A model generated the notes under the pieces. It was given only the letters and a program-made list of their open reading frames with translations. It had not been told where the DNA came from and did not search any database. Both the position numbers and the translations under genes were made by a program. A stretch of 64,000 nucleotides of DNA from Rhizobium sp. Leaf306 (GTDB lineage: Bacteria > Pseudomonadota > Alphaproteobacteria > Rhizobiales > Rhizobiaceae), in assembly GCF_001423425.1 (NCBI RefSeq), contig NZ_LMNX01000002.1, positions 310,001 through 374,000 of the forward strand. Reading direction: 5' to 3'. Below, in pieces: positions 33,281 through 42,522 of the stretch (the stretch's first letter is position 1; each line of letters opens with the position of its first letter).

Positions 33281-34240
33281 CTACAAGATTTCGACGGTTT
33301 CGGGCTGGATCGCCGGCATAGGCATCGGTTGATCGCCATAAAAGACGTGGCTGCTGTCCAGCGCAATGCCGTCGCCTGCCTGCGTCAGCCCATAGCGTTC
33401 ACAAACCAGGTTCCAGTTGCCGGGTTTGCCCGACAGCGAAAACAAGTTGTAGGAAGCAGGTGGCTTGTGGCCGCCCGGACCCTGCGAGGCGGACGCGATA
33501 CCGACGACCGGCACGGGCCGGTTATGGGTCTTGAGTTCGTAGACGGTGTTAAGATGCGTATGGCCGTGCAACACCAGTTCGGCGCCGCCGGTCGAGATGG
33601 CCGCAGCAAATCGACGGATGCCGATCATACGCTTGTGCGATGACGCCGCGCCGTGGATCGGCGGGTGGTGAATCATTACCACGCGGAACAGGCCACGTTC
33701 GCCGGCTTTCTTAAGAAGGTTCACTGTTTCGCGCGCCTGGCGCGGGCTGAAATAGCCGGATGCGGAAAACGGCGGCGTCGCGTTGGATGTGGAGCAGCCG
33801 ATGATGGCGATCGGGCCACGCTCCCGGTAGGTCGGGAAGATGTGATCGTCCTTCGGCCATTCGCCCGGATCGTCGTCGCTTTTCACGAAGGGATACCAAG
33901 CGGCAACCGACTTGTCGTGAGCGCCCGGCACATAGGCGTCGTGATTGCCCGGCACGACGGTCGTATCGGCGGGTTCGCCGATCGTATCGAGCCATTCGCG
34001 GGCCAGCCGGGTTTCGATCTTTGTCGCCAAATTGACCAGATCGCCTGTGATGAGCAACTGGTCCGGCTCTCGGTCCTTCATGTCGCTCAACAGCAGATCC
34101 AGCGTGTTGACGAGAAGATGCTTTCGGCGGGTGCGGTGCCAGTTGACGAAACCGGTGATGCGTTTTGACAGAAGCTCGCGCATCGTCAGCCGCGGAAGGG
34201 GCCCCAGGTGGATATCGGAAATATGCGCGAACTTGAACAT
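33281..34240 (-). CDS. Calcineurin-type metallophosphoesterase
   Basis: About 319 residues from the ATG at 34240 (MFKFAHISDIHLG), the standard family start; an ATG at 34258 adds six residues. All five metallophosphatase blocks are present: ISDIHLG, ITGDLVN, VPGNHDAY, MIHHPP (VVMIHHPPIHG) and LHGHTHLN, giving a two-metal site. Members cleave phosphodiesters such as cyclic nucleotides or UDP-diacyl-glucosamine; the substrate here is unknown. Divergent from the NUDIX gene by 78 bp. Confidence 0.9.
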   Translation of the reverse strand: MFKFAHISDIHLGPLPRLTMRELLSKRITGFVNWHRTRRKHLLVNTLDLLLSDMKDREPDQLLITGDLVNLATKIETRLAREWLDTIGEPADTTVVPGNHDAYVPGAHDKSVAAWYPFVKSDDDPGEWPKDDHIFPTYRERGPIAIIGCSTSNATPPFSASGYFSPRQARETVNLLKKAGERGLFRVVMIHHPPIHGAASSHKRMIGIRRFAAAISTGGAELVLHGHTHLNTVYELKTHNRPVPVVGIASASQGPGGHKPPASYNLFSLSGKPGNWNLVCERYGLTQAGDGIALDSSHVFYGDQPMPMPAIQPETVEIL

Positions 34241-34318
34241 GGCGAAGACATAACGCATGAGAGAGCAATTGGTACCGAATTTATCGCCGCTCCCGAAGTT
34301 ATGAAGTGGAACGCCTGA

Positions 34319-34807
34319 ATGGTTGAGCAGGGCATTCCCGAAGTTACTGGCGGCCGCGCCCGCATTCTCGTCTGGCTGATGCACAAGGCGTTCATCGTCA
34401 CCCGCGGCATGACGATGGGTGTCCGGGCCGCCTGTTTCGATGACGAAGGCCGGATTTTCCTGGTGCGCCACACCTATGTTCCCGGATGGTATATGCCCGG
34501 CGGCGGAATGGAACGCGGCGAAACCGCGCTTCAGGCGCTGCACAAGGAACTGCGGGAAGAGGGCAATCTGGAAGTCCTGGGAGTGCCGGAGCTTTTCCAC
34601 GTCTACCTGAACCGCAACGCATCGAAGCGCGACCACGTGCTGTTCTACAAGGTCAACGTCAACCAGAAGGCGCCGCGCACCGCGGATTACGAAATTGCGG
34701 AAAGCGGCTTCTTTGCGCTCGACGCGCTACCGCCTGAGGTCACCCAGGCAACAGCGCGCCGATTGCAGGAGCTTTCGGGAAAGATCGAGAAGGGGGAGTA
34801 CTGGTGA
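34319..34807 (+). CDS. NUDIX hydrolase
   Basis: A 162-residue NUDIX protein. The box GGGMERGETALQALHKELREEGN matches GX5EX7REUXEEXGU except that the first Arg is Lys (H-K-E-L-R-E-E); the catalytic glutamates remain. An ADP-ribose or nucleotide-sugar pyrophosphatase is plausible from the flanking VRHTYVPGWYMP and FHVYLNRNASKRDHVLFY. The start at 34319 lacks a good ribosome site; 34379 (MHKAFIVTRG) is an alternative. It converges on the hydroquinone reductase gene, 15 bp away. Confidence 0.85.
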   Translation: MVEQGIPEVTGGRARILVWLMHKAFIVTRGMTMGVRAACFDDEGRIFLVRHTYVPGWYMPGGGMERGETALQALHKELREEGNLEVLGVPELFHVYLNRNASKRDHVLFYKVNVNQKAPRTADYEIAESGFFALDALPPEVTQATARRLQELSGKIEKGEYW

Positions 34808-34822
34808 GAGTTACCCGCTTTC

Positions 34823-35794
34823 CTACCCCCGCCCATGCGGTGCGTCGAGATCGAGCTCTGGTCCTGTCGGGACGATGCCGGTCGGGTTTATGGTTTTGTG
34901 GCTCTCGTAGTAGTGGTGCTTGATGTGGAGGAGATTGCAGGTCTCGGCCACGCCCTCGTGCTGGTAGAGATCGCGTAGATAGGCTGACAGGTTCGGGTAG
35001 TCGGCGATGCGGCGGATGTTGCATTTGAAGTGGCCGACATAGACCGGATCGAAGCGGATGAGTGTGGTGAACAGCCGCCAGTCGGCTTCGGTCAGCTTGT
35101 CTCCGAGCAGGTAGCGGCTTTTCGAGAGACGGGTCTCGAGACTGTCGAGCGTTTCGAAAAGCTTTGAGACGGCCTCTTCATAGGCGTCCTGGGTGGTGGC
35201 AAAGCCCGCCTTGTAGACGCCGTTGTTGACGGTGTCGTAGATGACCGCGTTGATCGCGTCGATCTCAGTGCGCAGATCTTCAGGGTAGAAATCGAGGTCG
35301 GAGCCGGTGATGCCGTCGAAGGCGCTGTTCATCATGCGGATGATTTCGGCGCTTTCGTTCGAGACAATCGTGTTCTGCTGCTTGTCCCAAAGGACCGGAA
35401 CCGTGACGCGGCCGGAATAGGTGGGATCGGCTTTCAGATAGACCTGGTAGAGATAGTCGGAGCCGAACAGGTCGTCGCCGGTTGCGCCGTCGCGTTTGCG
35501 GAATTCCCAGCCGTTTTCCAGCATCAGGTAATCGACGACGGAGACCGAGATCAGATCCTGCAGCTTCTTGAGGTTGCGGAAAATCAGCGTCCGGTGCGCC
35601 CAGGGGCAGGCGAGCGATACATAGAGATGATAGCGTCCGGCCTCGGCCTTGAAGCCGGAGGTGCCTGACGGTCCGGTGGACCCGTCAGCTGTCACCCAGT
35701 TGCGGAACTGTGATTCGGAGCGCTTGAAATGACCCTTGCTGGCCTTGGTGTCGTACCAGACGTCGTGCCACTTACCGTCTACCAGCATGCCCAT
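34823..35794 (-). CDS. yqjG: Glutathionyl-hydroquinone reductase (YqjG/ECM4 type)
   Basis: A 323-residue Xi-class glutathione transferase. The ATG at 35794 follows AAGGAG (MGMLVDGKWHDVWYDTK); the longer frame to 35842 is not supported. The catalytic Cys63 lies in VSLACPWAHRTL, the same position as in E. coli YqjG, and the Xi-class helix region shows SNESAEIIRMMNSAFD and DKLTEADWRLFTTLIRFDPVYVGHFKCN (in parts). It reduces glutathionyl-hydroquinones using glutathione, linked to quinone or lignin-derived aromatic breakdown and oxidative stress. Confidence 0.92.
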   Translation of the reverse strand: MGMLVDGKWHDVWYDTKASKGHFKRSESQFRNWVTADGSTGPSGTSGFKAEAGRYHLYVSLACPWAHRTLIFRNLKKLQDLISVSVVDYLMLENGWEFRKRDGATGDDLFGSDYLYQVYLKADPTYSGRVTVPVLWDKQQNTIVSNESAEIIRMMNSAFDGITGSDLDFYPEDLRTEIDAINAVIYDTVNNGVYKAGFATTQDAYEEAVSKLFETLDSLETRLSKSRYLLGDKLTEADWRLFTTLIRFDPVYVGHFKCNIRRIADYPNLSAYLRDLYQHEGVAETCNLLHIKHHYYESHKTINPTGIVPTGPELDLDAPHGRG

Positions 35795-36050
35795 TGCAAT
35801 CTCCTTGGTTGTCTTTCTGTTAGATACGACAAAGCCTGACAATGACGAGGTGCGATTTTGTAAACGCTGCGTTTTTGGATTGGACGGGTGGAAAATTTTC
35901 TGATAGCTCGCTTGTCACGATTGTTCGGGAACATCAGAGAATGACCGAAGTGCGGACACTGCGACGACGCTGAAGATCGACCACGACGCCTGAAAACGCG
36001 TCGCGATATCGCTCGTCCTGTCTGCTCTCTCCTTACGGCTTCGGTTCTCC

Positions 36051-36626
36051 ATGTCCCTGCATCTTGTTGCGTCGCAATCCTCAACATCCCAGAATTCTTC
36101 GTCCGAAAACACCGCCAAGTCCATGGCGAAACACGACCTCGTCTATCTGACCGAGGATGCGTCTCACGATGACATCATCGAGGTGATCAACGAGGAAGCG
36201 TTCGGCCCCGGTCGGCATGTGCGCGCCGCGTCCCGCATTCGCGAGCAGGGGCCGCATGACCGGTCGATCTCGTTTGTCTGCGCTGACGATGGCGAGACGA
36301 TCGCTTCGGTGCGGATGACGCCGGTTCTGGCGGGAAGCGTGAAGGGCCATATGCTGGGCCCGCTGGCAGTGCGGCCGTCGCACAAGAACCTCGGGATTGG
36401 CCGCGAACTGGTGCGGATCGCCATCGATGCCGCGCGCCGGCATGGGTCGGAAGCCGTGATCCTGATCGGCGATCCGCCCTATTATATGCCGCTCGGCTTC
36501 GAGAAAGTGGCCTATGATGCGCTCGATTTTCCGGGACCGGTCGATCCGGGGCGGGTGCTGGTCGTGCCGCTCAAGGACGGTGTGCATGACGGGCTGAAGG
36601 GCGTGATCGGCTGGCGGGAGCTGTGA
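36051..36626 (+). CDS. GNAT-family N-acetyltransferase (YhbS-like)
   Basis: Up to 191 residues; the ATG at 36123 (MAKHDLVYLTEDASHDD) would remove a Ser/Asn-rich 24-residue leader and may be the true start, since neither site has a strong ribosome site. The acetyl-CoA motif is LGPLAVRPSHKNLGIGRELVRIAIDAA, followed by GDPPYYMPLGFEKVAYDAL, the YhbS-type ending. Substrate unknown. Preceded by a 256-bp non-coding stretch shared with the divergent hydroquinone reductase gene. Confidence 0.82.
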   Translation: MSLHLVASQSSTSQNSSSENTAKSMAKHDLVYLTEDASHDDIIEVINEEAFGPGRHVRAASRIREQGPHDRSISFVCADDGETIASVRMTPVLAGSVKGHMLGPLAVRPSHKNLGIGRELVRIAIDAARRHGSEAVILIGDPPYYMPLGFEKVAYDALDFPGPVDPGRVLVVPLKDGVHDGLKGVIGWREL

Positions 36627-36656
36627 TCCGTCAGGACTTCGCGCCAAGCCCTTGAT

Positions 36657-37070
36657 CTAGAATCGTTTTTCCAGCCACGTTACATCATGTCCGCCGGCGA
36701 GGCCTTCGAGCTTGCCGATCGGGTGGTAGCCGAGCTGCAGATAGAGCGCGAGTGCGGCCGGGTTCATCGTATCGATATAGGCGCCGATACAGCCGCGCTT
36801 GACCGCCTCCGCTTCAGCCATCGTGAGCAGCCGCGTGGCGAGACCCTTGGCGCGCATCAATTCCGGAATGAACAGCATCGAGATGTAAAGCCAGCCGCGG
36901 CCGGTATAGCCGACGAGGCCGCCTGCGATATCGCCGGCCGTATCACGTAGCGGGATTGCCAGTTCGCGGCGGTCGCTCGCGCCGAAGCATTCGATATTGA
37001 AGGCTTTCAGCTTGTCGAGGATGATGTCTTCATCCTGCTGCGAGATGCCTTCGACGATTTCCAGATGCAT
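36657..37070 (-). CDS. GNAT-family N-acetyltransferase (tandem copy 1)
   Basis: A 137-residue acetyltransferase. The ATG at 37070 follows GGGAG at the right spacing; the TTG at 37076 is too close to it. Motif A: YISMLFIPELMRAKGLATRLL, then GAYIDTMNPAALALYLQLGY. It is clearly a paralogue of the gene just upstream (37106-37525): both share ASDRREL/PSDRKLL, GGLVGYTGRGWLYISMLFIPE/GGLSGYTSWGWLFTQLLFIPE and the IDTxNPxAL block. The pair lies at the tail of the MoxR operon, 35 bp between genes. Confidence 0.85.
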   Translation of the reverse strand: MHLEIVEGISQQDEDIILDKLKAFNIECFGASDRRELAIPLRDTAGDIAGGLVGYTGRGWLYISMLFIPELMRAKGLATRLLTMAEAEAVKRGCIGAYIDTMNPAALALYLQLGYHPIGKLEGLAGGHDVTWLEKRF

Positions 37071-37105
37071 ATCCAATCTCCCGACTTGCGGCCGAGATGG
37101 ATAGA

Positions 37106-37525
37106 CTAAAGCGCTTTTTGAAGGAAGGTGCGGGTTCTTGTTTCGACGAAATTCGGAATCTCGCCAAACACTTGGTAGCCGTGGCTCTTGTAGGCCTTGA
37201 GGGCGAGCGGGTTGAACGTATCGATCCAGGCGCCCTTGCAGCCGCGGGTGCGCGCTTCATTTTCGGCCTCGGTCAGAAGCTTTGCTGCCATCCCCTTGCC
37301 GCGCAGGCTTTCGGGAATGAACAGAAGCTGGGTGAAGAGCCAGCCCCAGGATGTGTAGCCCGAGAGGCCGCCGATGACCGTGCCGCTCTCGTCGCGGATC
37401 AGCACGGCGAGCAGTTTCCGGTCGGAGGGGCCGACTTCGCCTTCGTTGAAGGCTGTGAGGCCGCTGCTGACGATTGCAAGATCGTCTGAGCTCGGCGCGT
37501 CGGTGAGATAAAGCTCGTGGTCCAT
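37106..37525 (-). CDS. GNAT-family N-acetyltransferase (tandem copy 2)
   Basis: A 139-residue acetyltransferase starting at the ATG 37525 (MDHELYLTDAPSSDD), which overlaps the stop of the upstream membrane protein gene (TGATG), so it is coupled to the MoxR/DUF58 operon. Motif A is LLFIPESLRGKGMAAKLLTEAENEA, with GAWIDTFNPLALKAYKSHGYQVFGE as motif B. The longer frame to 37546 would begin inside the upstream gene. See copy 1 for the paralogy. Confidence 0.85.
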   Translation of the reverse strand: MDHELYLTDAPSSDDLAIVSSGLTAFNEGEVGPSDRKLLAVLIRDESGTVIGGLSGYTSWGWLFTQLLFIPESLRGKGMAAKLLTEAENEARTRGCKGAWIDTFNPLALKAYKSHGYQVFGEIPNFVETRTRTFLQKAL

Positions 37526-39591
37526 CAGCGACCCTCGCGCCACCACATCGCGGCCATTGCGAACAGCAGCACCGACAGGCCGGCAAAGCCTGCAAACAGC
37601 GGCAGCGTGTTGATGCCGCGCAGCACCGTCTCGTCGGTCATGCGGATAACCATGCGGTTGGGATCACTGACACGAACTTCGCCGCGAACGGGGAGGATGT
37701 CGGGAATGGTGACGCCATCGCCCGAGGCGACGCGGGTCACGAGGCCGCGGGTCTTGTCGGCATAGGGCCGCAAGGTTGCCTCGGTCGAGATCATTGCCTT
37801 GAACTCGGGCGAGTCGACCGCGCCGACATGAACAAGGGTCTGGAAGTCGCCGTTTCTCACCTCGAACAGGCCGGTTTCATCCATGCGGCTTTCATACCGG
37901 TATTCGCCGGGGCCGGCCGGCGTCATCTGCACGGTTTCGGTGCGGCCGGATGGGTAGCGGATGGTGGCGGGACCGGGATCGTCGCCGATCGTCTGGCGGG
38001 TGGCGGCGAGTGTGCGGCCGACGGAGCGGGCGGTCAGCGCCTCTTCCTCCAGTTCGGGTTCCTTCATCAGCCAATGGGCGATGCGGCGATAGAGCGCCAC
38101 ATGCGGGCCGCCGCCTTCAAAGCCGCGGGCCCAGAGCCAGCCCTGATCCGACAGGAGCATGGCGACGCGGCCTTCGCCCTGACGGTTGAGGACGAGGAGA
38201 GGGCGATCGCCATCACCTTCCATTACCGTCTGACCCTGCGGCGGATCGACATCGATGGTGCGGAACCAGCGTCCCCAGGCGGGCGGCGTCTGGTTGGAGC
38301 CTTCAAGACCGCGGGTTACCGGGTGCTTGGTGCCGACTTCCGACAGATGCGGGAAGAAGCCGGCATTGTGGACTTCGCCTGTGGGTGCGGCCGGCAGGAC
38401 CTGTTCGAGCGGCGTCGCGGCAATCGAATCTTCGCTGGCATGTTCGGGGCCTGCCGCGATCAGCAGGGCTCCGCCGTTTTGCACATACTGGGAGATGTAG
38501 TCGTAATAGAGGATCGGCAGCACGCCGCGATGCTTGTAGCGATCGAAGATGATCAGATCGAAATCCTTGATCTTCTCGACGAACAGTTCGCGGGTGGGGA
38601 AGGCGATCAGCGACAACTCGTTGATCGGTGTGCCGTCCTGCTTTTCCGGTGGGCGCAGGATGGTGAAATGCACGAGGTCGACGGACGCGTCTGATTTCAG
38701 AAGGTTACGCCAGGCGCGTTCGCCGGCATGCGGTTCGCCCGAGACAAGCAGCACGCGCAGGTTCTGGCGGATGCCGTCGATGACGTGGACGGCGCGGTTG
38801 TTGGCGGTGGTTACTTCTCCGGGGAGCTCGGCAACCGAGAACTCCATGACATTGTTGCCGCCGCGCTGGACGTTGAACGAAAACGGAGTGGTGACGCCCG
38901 GCGTTGCCTGCAGCGTTGCGATCTGCTGGCCGTTCATGCGCACGATGACTTCGGCGGGACCGCCGCCCTGGCGACCGTCGTCGAAGACGCGCAGGGTCAG
39001 TTCCTGCTCTTCGCCGACAATGCCGAACCGGGGGGCGCGCAGGACTTCGATGCGGCGATCGAATTCGTTTGGCTGCCCGGTGATCAGCCCGTGGACGGGC
39101 GCGTTGAAGCCGAGATCCTGGTTAATGCCGGGGAGATCATGGATCTGGCCGTCTGTGAGAAACACGGCACCGCCGACGCGGGCCGGCGGCACGTCCGACA
39201 TGACGGAGCGGAGCGCAGTGAACAGTTTCGTCGAAGGTGTGTCGCTGTCTACATCGTCTCCGGCCTCAACGATGCGCGTCTCGATGCGAGGATAGCGGGA
39301 GAAGCGGTCGCGCAGTTCCGCCAGCGCCTGATCGGTCTGCTGCTCGCGGCCAGCTGTCTCCTGGCTCTGAGAGCGGTCGACGACGATTGGCACGATGGTG
39401 GAGAGCTGTTCGCGATCTTCCTGGTTGAGCGTCGGGTTGGCGAGCGCCATCAGCAGGGCGGCAAGCGCCAGCGTCCGAAGGACCGCACCACGGACGCCGC
39501 GCAATAGGGCGGTCACAGCAAGGACGAGGGCCAATGCACCGAGGGCTGCAAGGATCGGCCACGAGAAGAAGGGGGCGAATTCGATGGTCAT
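37525..39591 (-). CDS. Membrane protein with glutamine-amidotransferase-like fold (Bat/MoxR operon)
   Basis: A 688-residue protein. Two N-terminal membrane helices (about 10-50: PILAALGALALVLAVTALLRG, LRTLALAALLMALANPTLNQ), a large extracytoplasmic region starting with a vWA-like stretch (IVPIVVDRSQSQE, VFLTDGQIHD), a class I amidotransferase-like domain (LRVLLVSGEPHAGERAWRN, YDYISQYVQNGGALLIAAGPEH), and a C-terminal helix (LPLFAGFAGLSVLLFAMAAMWW). The catalytic Cys of true amidotransferases is not apparent. It starts 3 bp after the DUF4159 gene. Homologues follow MoxR-DUF58 genes in many Rhizobiales; the role is inferred to be envelope-related. Confidence 0.85.
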   Translation of the reverse strand: MTIEFAPFFSWPILAALGALALVLAVTALLRGVRGAVLRTLALAALLMALANPTLNQEDREQLSTIVPIVVDRSQSQETAGREQQTDQALAELRDRFSRYPRIETRIVEAGDDVDSDTPSTKLFTALRSVMSDVPPARVGGAVFLTDGQIHDLPGINQDLGFNAPVHGLITGQPNEFDRRIEVLRAPRFGIVGEEQELTLRVFDDGRQGGGPAEVIVRMNGQQIATLQATPGVTTPFSFNVQRGGNNVMEFSVAELPGEVTTANNRAVHVIDGIRQNLRVLLVSGEPHAGERAWRNLLKSDASVDLVHFTILRPPEKQDGTPINELSLIAFPTRELFVEKIKDFDLIIFDRYKHRGVLPILYYDYISQYVQNGGALLIAAGPEHASEDSIAATPLEQVLPAAPTGEVHNAGFFPHLSEVGTKHPVTRGLEGSNQTPPAWGRWFRTIDVDPPQGQTVMEGDGDRPLLVLNRQGEGRVAMLLSDQGWLWARGFEGGGPHVALYRRIAHWLMKEPELEEEALTARSVGRTLAATRQTIGDDPGPATIRYPSGRTETVQMTPAGPGEYRYESRMDETGLFEVRNGDFQTLVHVGAVDSPEFKAMISTEATLRPYADKTRGLVTRVASGDGVTIPDILPVRGEVRVSDPNRMVIRMTDETVLRGINTLPLFAGFAGLSVLLFAMAAMWWREGR

Positions 39592-39594
39592 CTG

Positions 39595-42522
39595 TTACTG
39601 CCCCAGCCGTTCGAGGAGTGCGGGCACGTGGACCTGGTCGGCTTTGTAGTTGCCGGTCAGCATATACATCATGATGTTGACGCCGGCGCGGTAGGCGTAT
39701 TCGCGCTGCATGTCGTCAGGCGGAACGGTCGGGAGCATCGAGTTACCCTGTTGATCGACCGCCCAGGCGCCGGCAAAATCGTTGCCGGTGATCAGAAGCG
39801 GCGTCACGCCGTCGCCGCCCGAGGAGAGCTGCGAGGTGGAGTTGCGGGCGTCCTGGCGGGCTTCGACCCAGAGCGGGCCGCCGCGATAGCGACCGGGAAA
39901 ATCCTTCAGCAGATAGAAGGTGCGGGTCAGCACATGGTTTTCCGGTGTCGGCTCGAGCGGCGGAATATCGATGCTGGCGAGGATTTCCTGCAGCCGCAGG
40001 CCGTTGGGGCTGGAGCTGCCATCGAGTGCTGAAACCTGGTCGCGGGTGTCGAACAGAACCGTGCCGCCGTTGCGCATATAGGCGTCGATGCGTGAGATCG
40101 AGGCCTGCGATGGCATCGGCGCTGTCGCGGAAATCGGCCAGTAGATGATCGGGTAGAAGGAGAGATCGTCCTTGGCGATGTCGAGGCCGACAGGGGCGCC
40201 GGGCTCCAGTGTCGTGCGATAACTCATGTATTGGGTGAGACCGTCGAGGCCGCGCTCGGAGATGCTGTCGACGTCGCTTTCGCCGGTCTGGACATAGGCG
40301 AGGTGGGTCGTGTCGAGGCGGTCGAGGATTTGGTCGTCGCCAGGCTTTACGCCTTCACCGGGCTGCATTTCGCGAAACGGCTGCGGCTGGGCCGATTGCG
40401 GTTGCGCCGCGGCAGCGGGCGGCGAGGGTGGCTGCTGGGCGAGCGACGGGTTCGGGTTGAGCAGCGCCATTCCCAACGCGAAGCCGAGGATGAGGGTCGC
40501 GGCGGTGCCAGACGTCCGGGCGGAGGTTGGCGTTGAGCGTCCGGGGCGGCGGGAAAAGGCACCGTTCATGAAGAGCATTACCAGGCTATCGAGGACGAGG
40601 AGCGCGAAGGCGAGAGCAAACAGGGTCGGACGCAGGGAGAGAGCCTCGCCCCCAGCCAGTTGCGCGCGCGCGACCTGCGTTCCACCGACCGATGGATCGA
40701 AGCGGGCAAGCACGGTCGTGGGCGCAAGGAGATTGACGGCCGAGTAGCCGTCTTCGGTGCCGTAGAGGCCGGGCGGGTGATCGAAGCTTGCGACAGGGCG
40801 GGCGTTGGCGGGGATGGTGATCGGACGGGCAGCGCCGGTCTCTGTTGTCATCACGCCGTCGGCGGTGAGAAGGCGGTAGGGCGGCAGGGCTGCAGCGGCT
40901 CCTTCTGTGCCTGGTGCTCCGGATGCGCTGCCACCGGCAGCACCGCCGACGCGGGCCATCTGCACCAGCCGGCGCAGCATTTCGACGAAATTCCCAGACA
41001 GCGGCAAGTTGGACCATGTCGCTTCCGCGCTGGTGTGGAACAGCACGATACGGCCGGCTTCGACCTCCTTTTCGGTGACCAGCGGCGTGCCATCAGCAAG
41101 GCTTGCCCACGTGCGCTCGGCAAGGTCCGGCGTCGGTTCGGCGAGAACCTGGCGGGTCACGGTGATATCGGCTGCGCGCGGCAGGCCGGCGAAGGGGCCG
41201 AAATTCGGGAAATCCGCCAGCGCCTGAGGCTCCGACCAGGACATGGCGCCGCCGAGCGCGCGTTCGCCCTGGCGCAAGGTGACAGGTACCAGCGGATCGT
41301 CGGCCGGTGCTGCGGCAAGGCGAGGTCCGGCAAAGCGGACCAGCGTGCCGCCGCGCGCGATCCAGCGTTGCAGCGGCTGGGAGATTTCCGGCGGCAAGCG
41401 GCCGACATCGGCCATGATGATTGCCGACGGATTGTCCTCGAGGATCTGCGGGATCGATACCGAGAGATCGGCCGTGTTGGGCTGGATCACATCGGCGTAG
41501 GGCTGGAGAGCCCGGCTGATATAGTAGAGCGGTTGCAGCAGCGGCTGGAAATCGCTGCCGCTTTCGCCGGCGATCAGCGCGACGCGGCGGCGGCGGAAAC
41601 CGTCGTCGAGAAGGTGAGCGGCACCCGCGGTTGCGATGCCCTCGACGGAGAGGCGGGCGAAATCGTTGCGCAGTTCGAACGGCGCGGAAATTTCCGTTGT
41701 TGCCGTGTTGGCGCCGTCGGCAAATTCCAGCGTGCCTGCGGCGAGCGAGCGACCCTGTGGATCAAGCGCGTTGACGGTGAACTGCTGCGTGCCAGCCGTG
41801 GAAAGGCGGGTGGCGCTGACATTCATCGCGGTCGAATTGTTGGTGGCGCCTGTGATCGCGACGGCCGATTGTCCATCGCCTTCGAGGACGCGCATGTCGC
41901 CTGCCGAAAGGCCTGCAAGAGCGGTCATCGTTTCGGTGTCGGTCGTGGCGGCGATGCCATCGGAGACAAGGGCCAGCGTGCCGGGGCGGGTGCCGTTGAG
42001 AGCTTCCCGGAGTGCTGTGACGGCGCGGCCGCGGTCTGGCACAAGCGGCCTCGGGCTTGCGGCGGCAAGCTTGTCACGCGCTGCGGCGGCACTGCCGGGC
42101 GTTGCTTCCTGGTTTTGATCGGCGGTAAAGGCGATCGCGACCGGAAGATCGGCGCTTTCGGCGTCGTCGATCAGGAGATTGGCGGTCTCGACGCGGCGTT
42201 CCCAGTCGGTCGATGTCGCCCAGCCGTTGTCGAGGACCAGCGCCAGCGGGCCGCCGGTGTTGAGCGAACTCGTGCGCGGGTTGATGACCGGATCGGCGAT
42301 GGCGAGAATGATTGCGGCGGCGAGAGCCATGCGCAGAAGCGTCAGCCACCACGGGCTTTGCGACGGCGTTTCCTCGCGCTTCAGGACACTTGCGAGAATG
42401 CGCAGCGGCGGGAAGACTTCCGATTTCGGCCGTGGCGGTGTCAGCCGCAGCAGCCACCAGATGGCGGGCAGGGCGATCAGGCCGAAGAGGATGGCGGGAT
42501 AGGCGAAGGCGAGCGCGCTCAT
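39595..42522 (-). CDS. BatA-type / DUF4159 domain membrane protein
   Basis: A 975-residue protein. Residues 1-80 carry the BatA N-terminal membrane module (MSALAFAYPAILFGLIALPAIWWLLRLTPP and WWLTLLRMALAAAIILAIAD, in parts). A vWA-like segment follows (LALVLDNGWATS), then a central region with a second amidotransferase-like domain and a helix near residue 640 (LRPTLFALAFALLVLDSLVMLFM). The last 210 residues are DUF4159 (LAYVQTGESDVDSISERGLDGL, FYPIIYWPISATA, GGTVLFDTRDQ, YPGRYRGGPLWVEA region). It overlaps the DUF58 gene by 4 bp. Substrate and partner are unknown; the set resembles Bacteroides Bat aerotolerance genes. Confidence 0.88.
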   Translation of the reverse strand: MSALAFAYPAILFGLIALPAIWWLLRLTPPRPKSEVFPPLRILASVLKREETPSQSPWWLTLLRMALAAAIILAIADPVINPRTSSLNTGGPLALVLDNGWATSTDWERRVETANLLIDDAESADLPVAIAFTADQNQEATPGSAAAARDKLAAASPRPLVPDRGRAVTALREALNGTRPGTLALVSDGIAATTDTETMTALAGLSAGDMRVLEGDGQSAVAITGATNNSTAMNVSATRLSTAGTQQFTVNALDPQGRSLAAGTLEFADGANTATTEISAPFELRNDFARLSVEGIATAGAAHLLDDGFRRRRVALIAGESGSDFQPLLQPLYYISRALQPYADVIQPNTADLSVSIPQILEDNPSAIIMADVGRLPPEISQPLQRWIARGGTLVRFAGPRLAAAPADDPLVPVTLRQGERALGGAMSWSEPQALADFPNFGPFAGLPRAADITVTRQVLAEPTPDLAERTWASLADGTPLVTEKEVEAGRIVLFHTSAEATWSNLPLSGNFVEMLRRLVQMARVGGAAGGSASGAPGTEGAAAALPPYRLLTADGVMTTETGAARPITIPANARPVASFDHPPGLYGTEDGYSAVNLLAPTTVLARFDPSVGGTQVARAQLAGGEALSLRPTLFALAFALLVLDSLVMLFMNGAFSRRPGRSTPTSARTSGTAATLILGFALGMALLNPNPSLAQQPPSPPAAAAQPQSAQPQPFREMQPGEGVKPGDDQILDRLDTTHLAYVQTGESDVDSISERGLDGLTQYMSYRTTLEPGAPVGLDIAKDDLSFYPIIYWPISATAPMPSQASISRIDAYMRNGGTVLFDTRDQVSALDGSSSPNGLRLQEILASIDIPPLEPTPENHVLTRTFYLLKDFPGRYRGGPLWVEARQDARNSTSQLSSGGDGVTPLLITGNDFAGAWAVDQQGNSMLPTVPPDDMQREYAYRAGVNIMMYMLTGNYKADQVHVPALLERLGQ

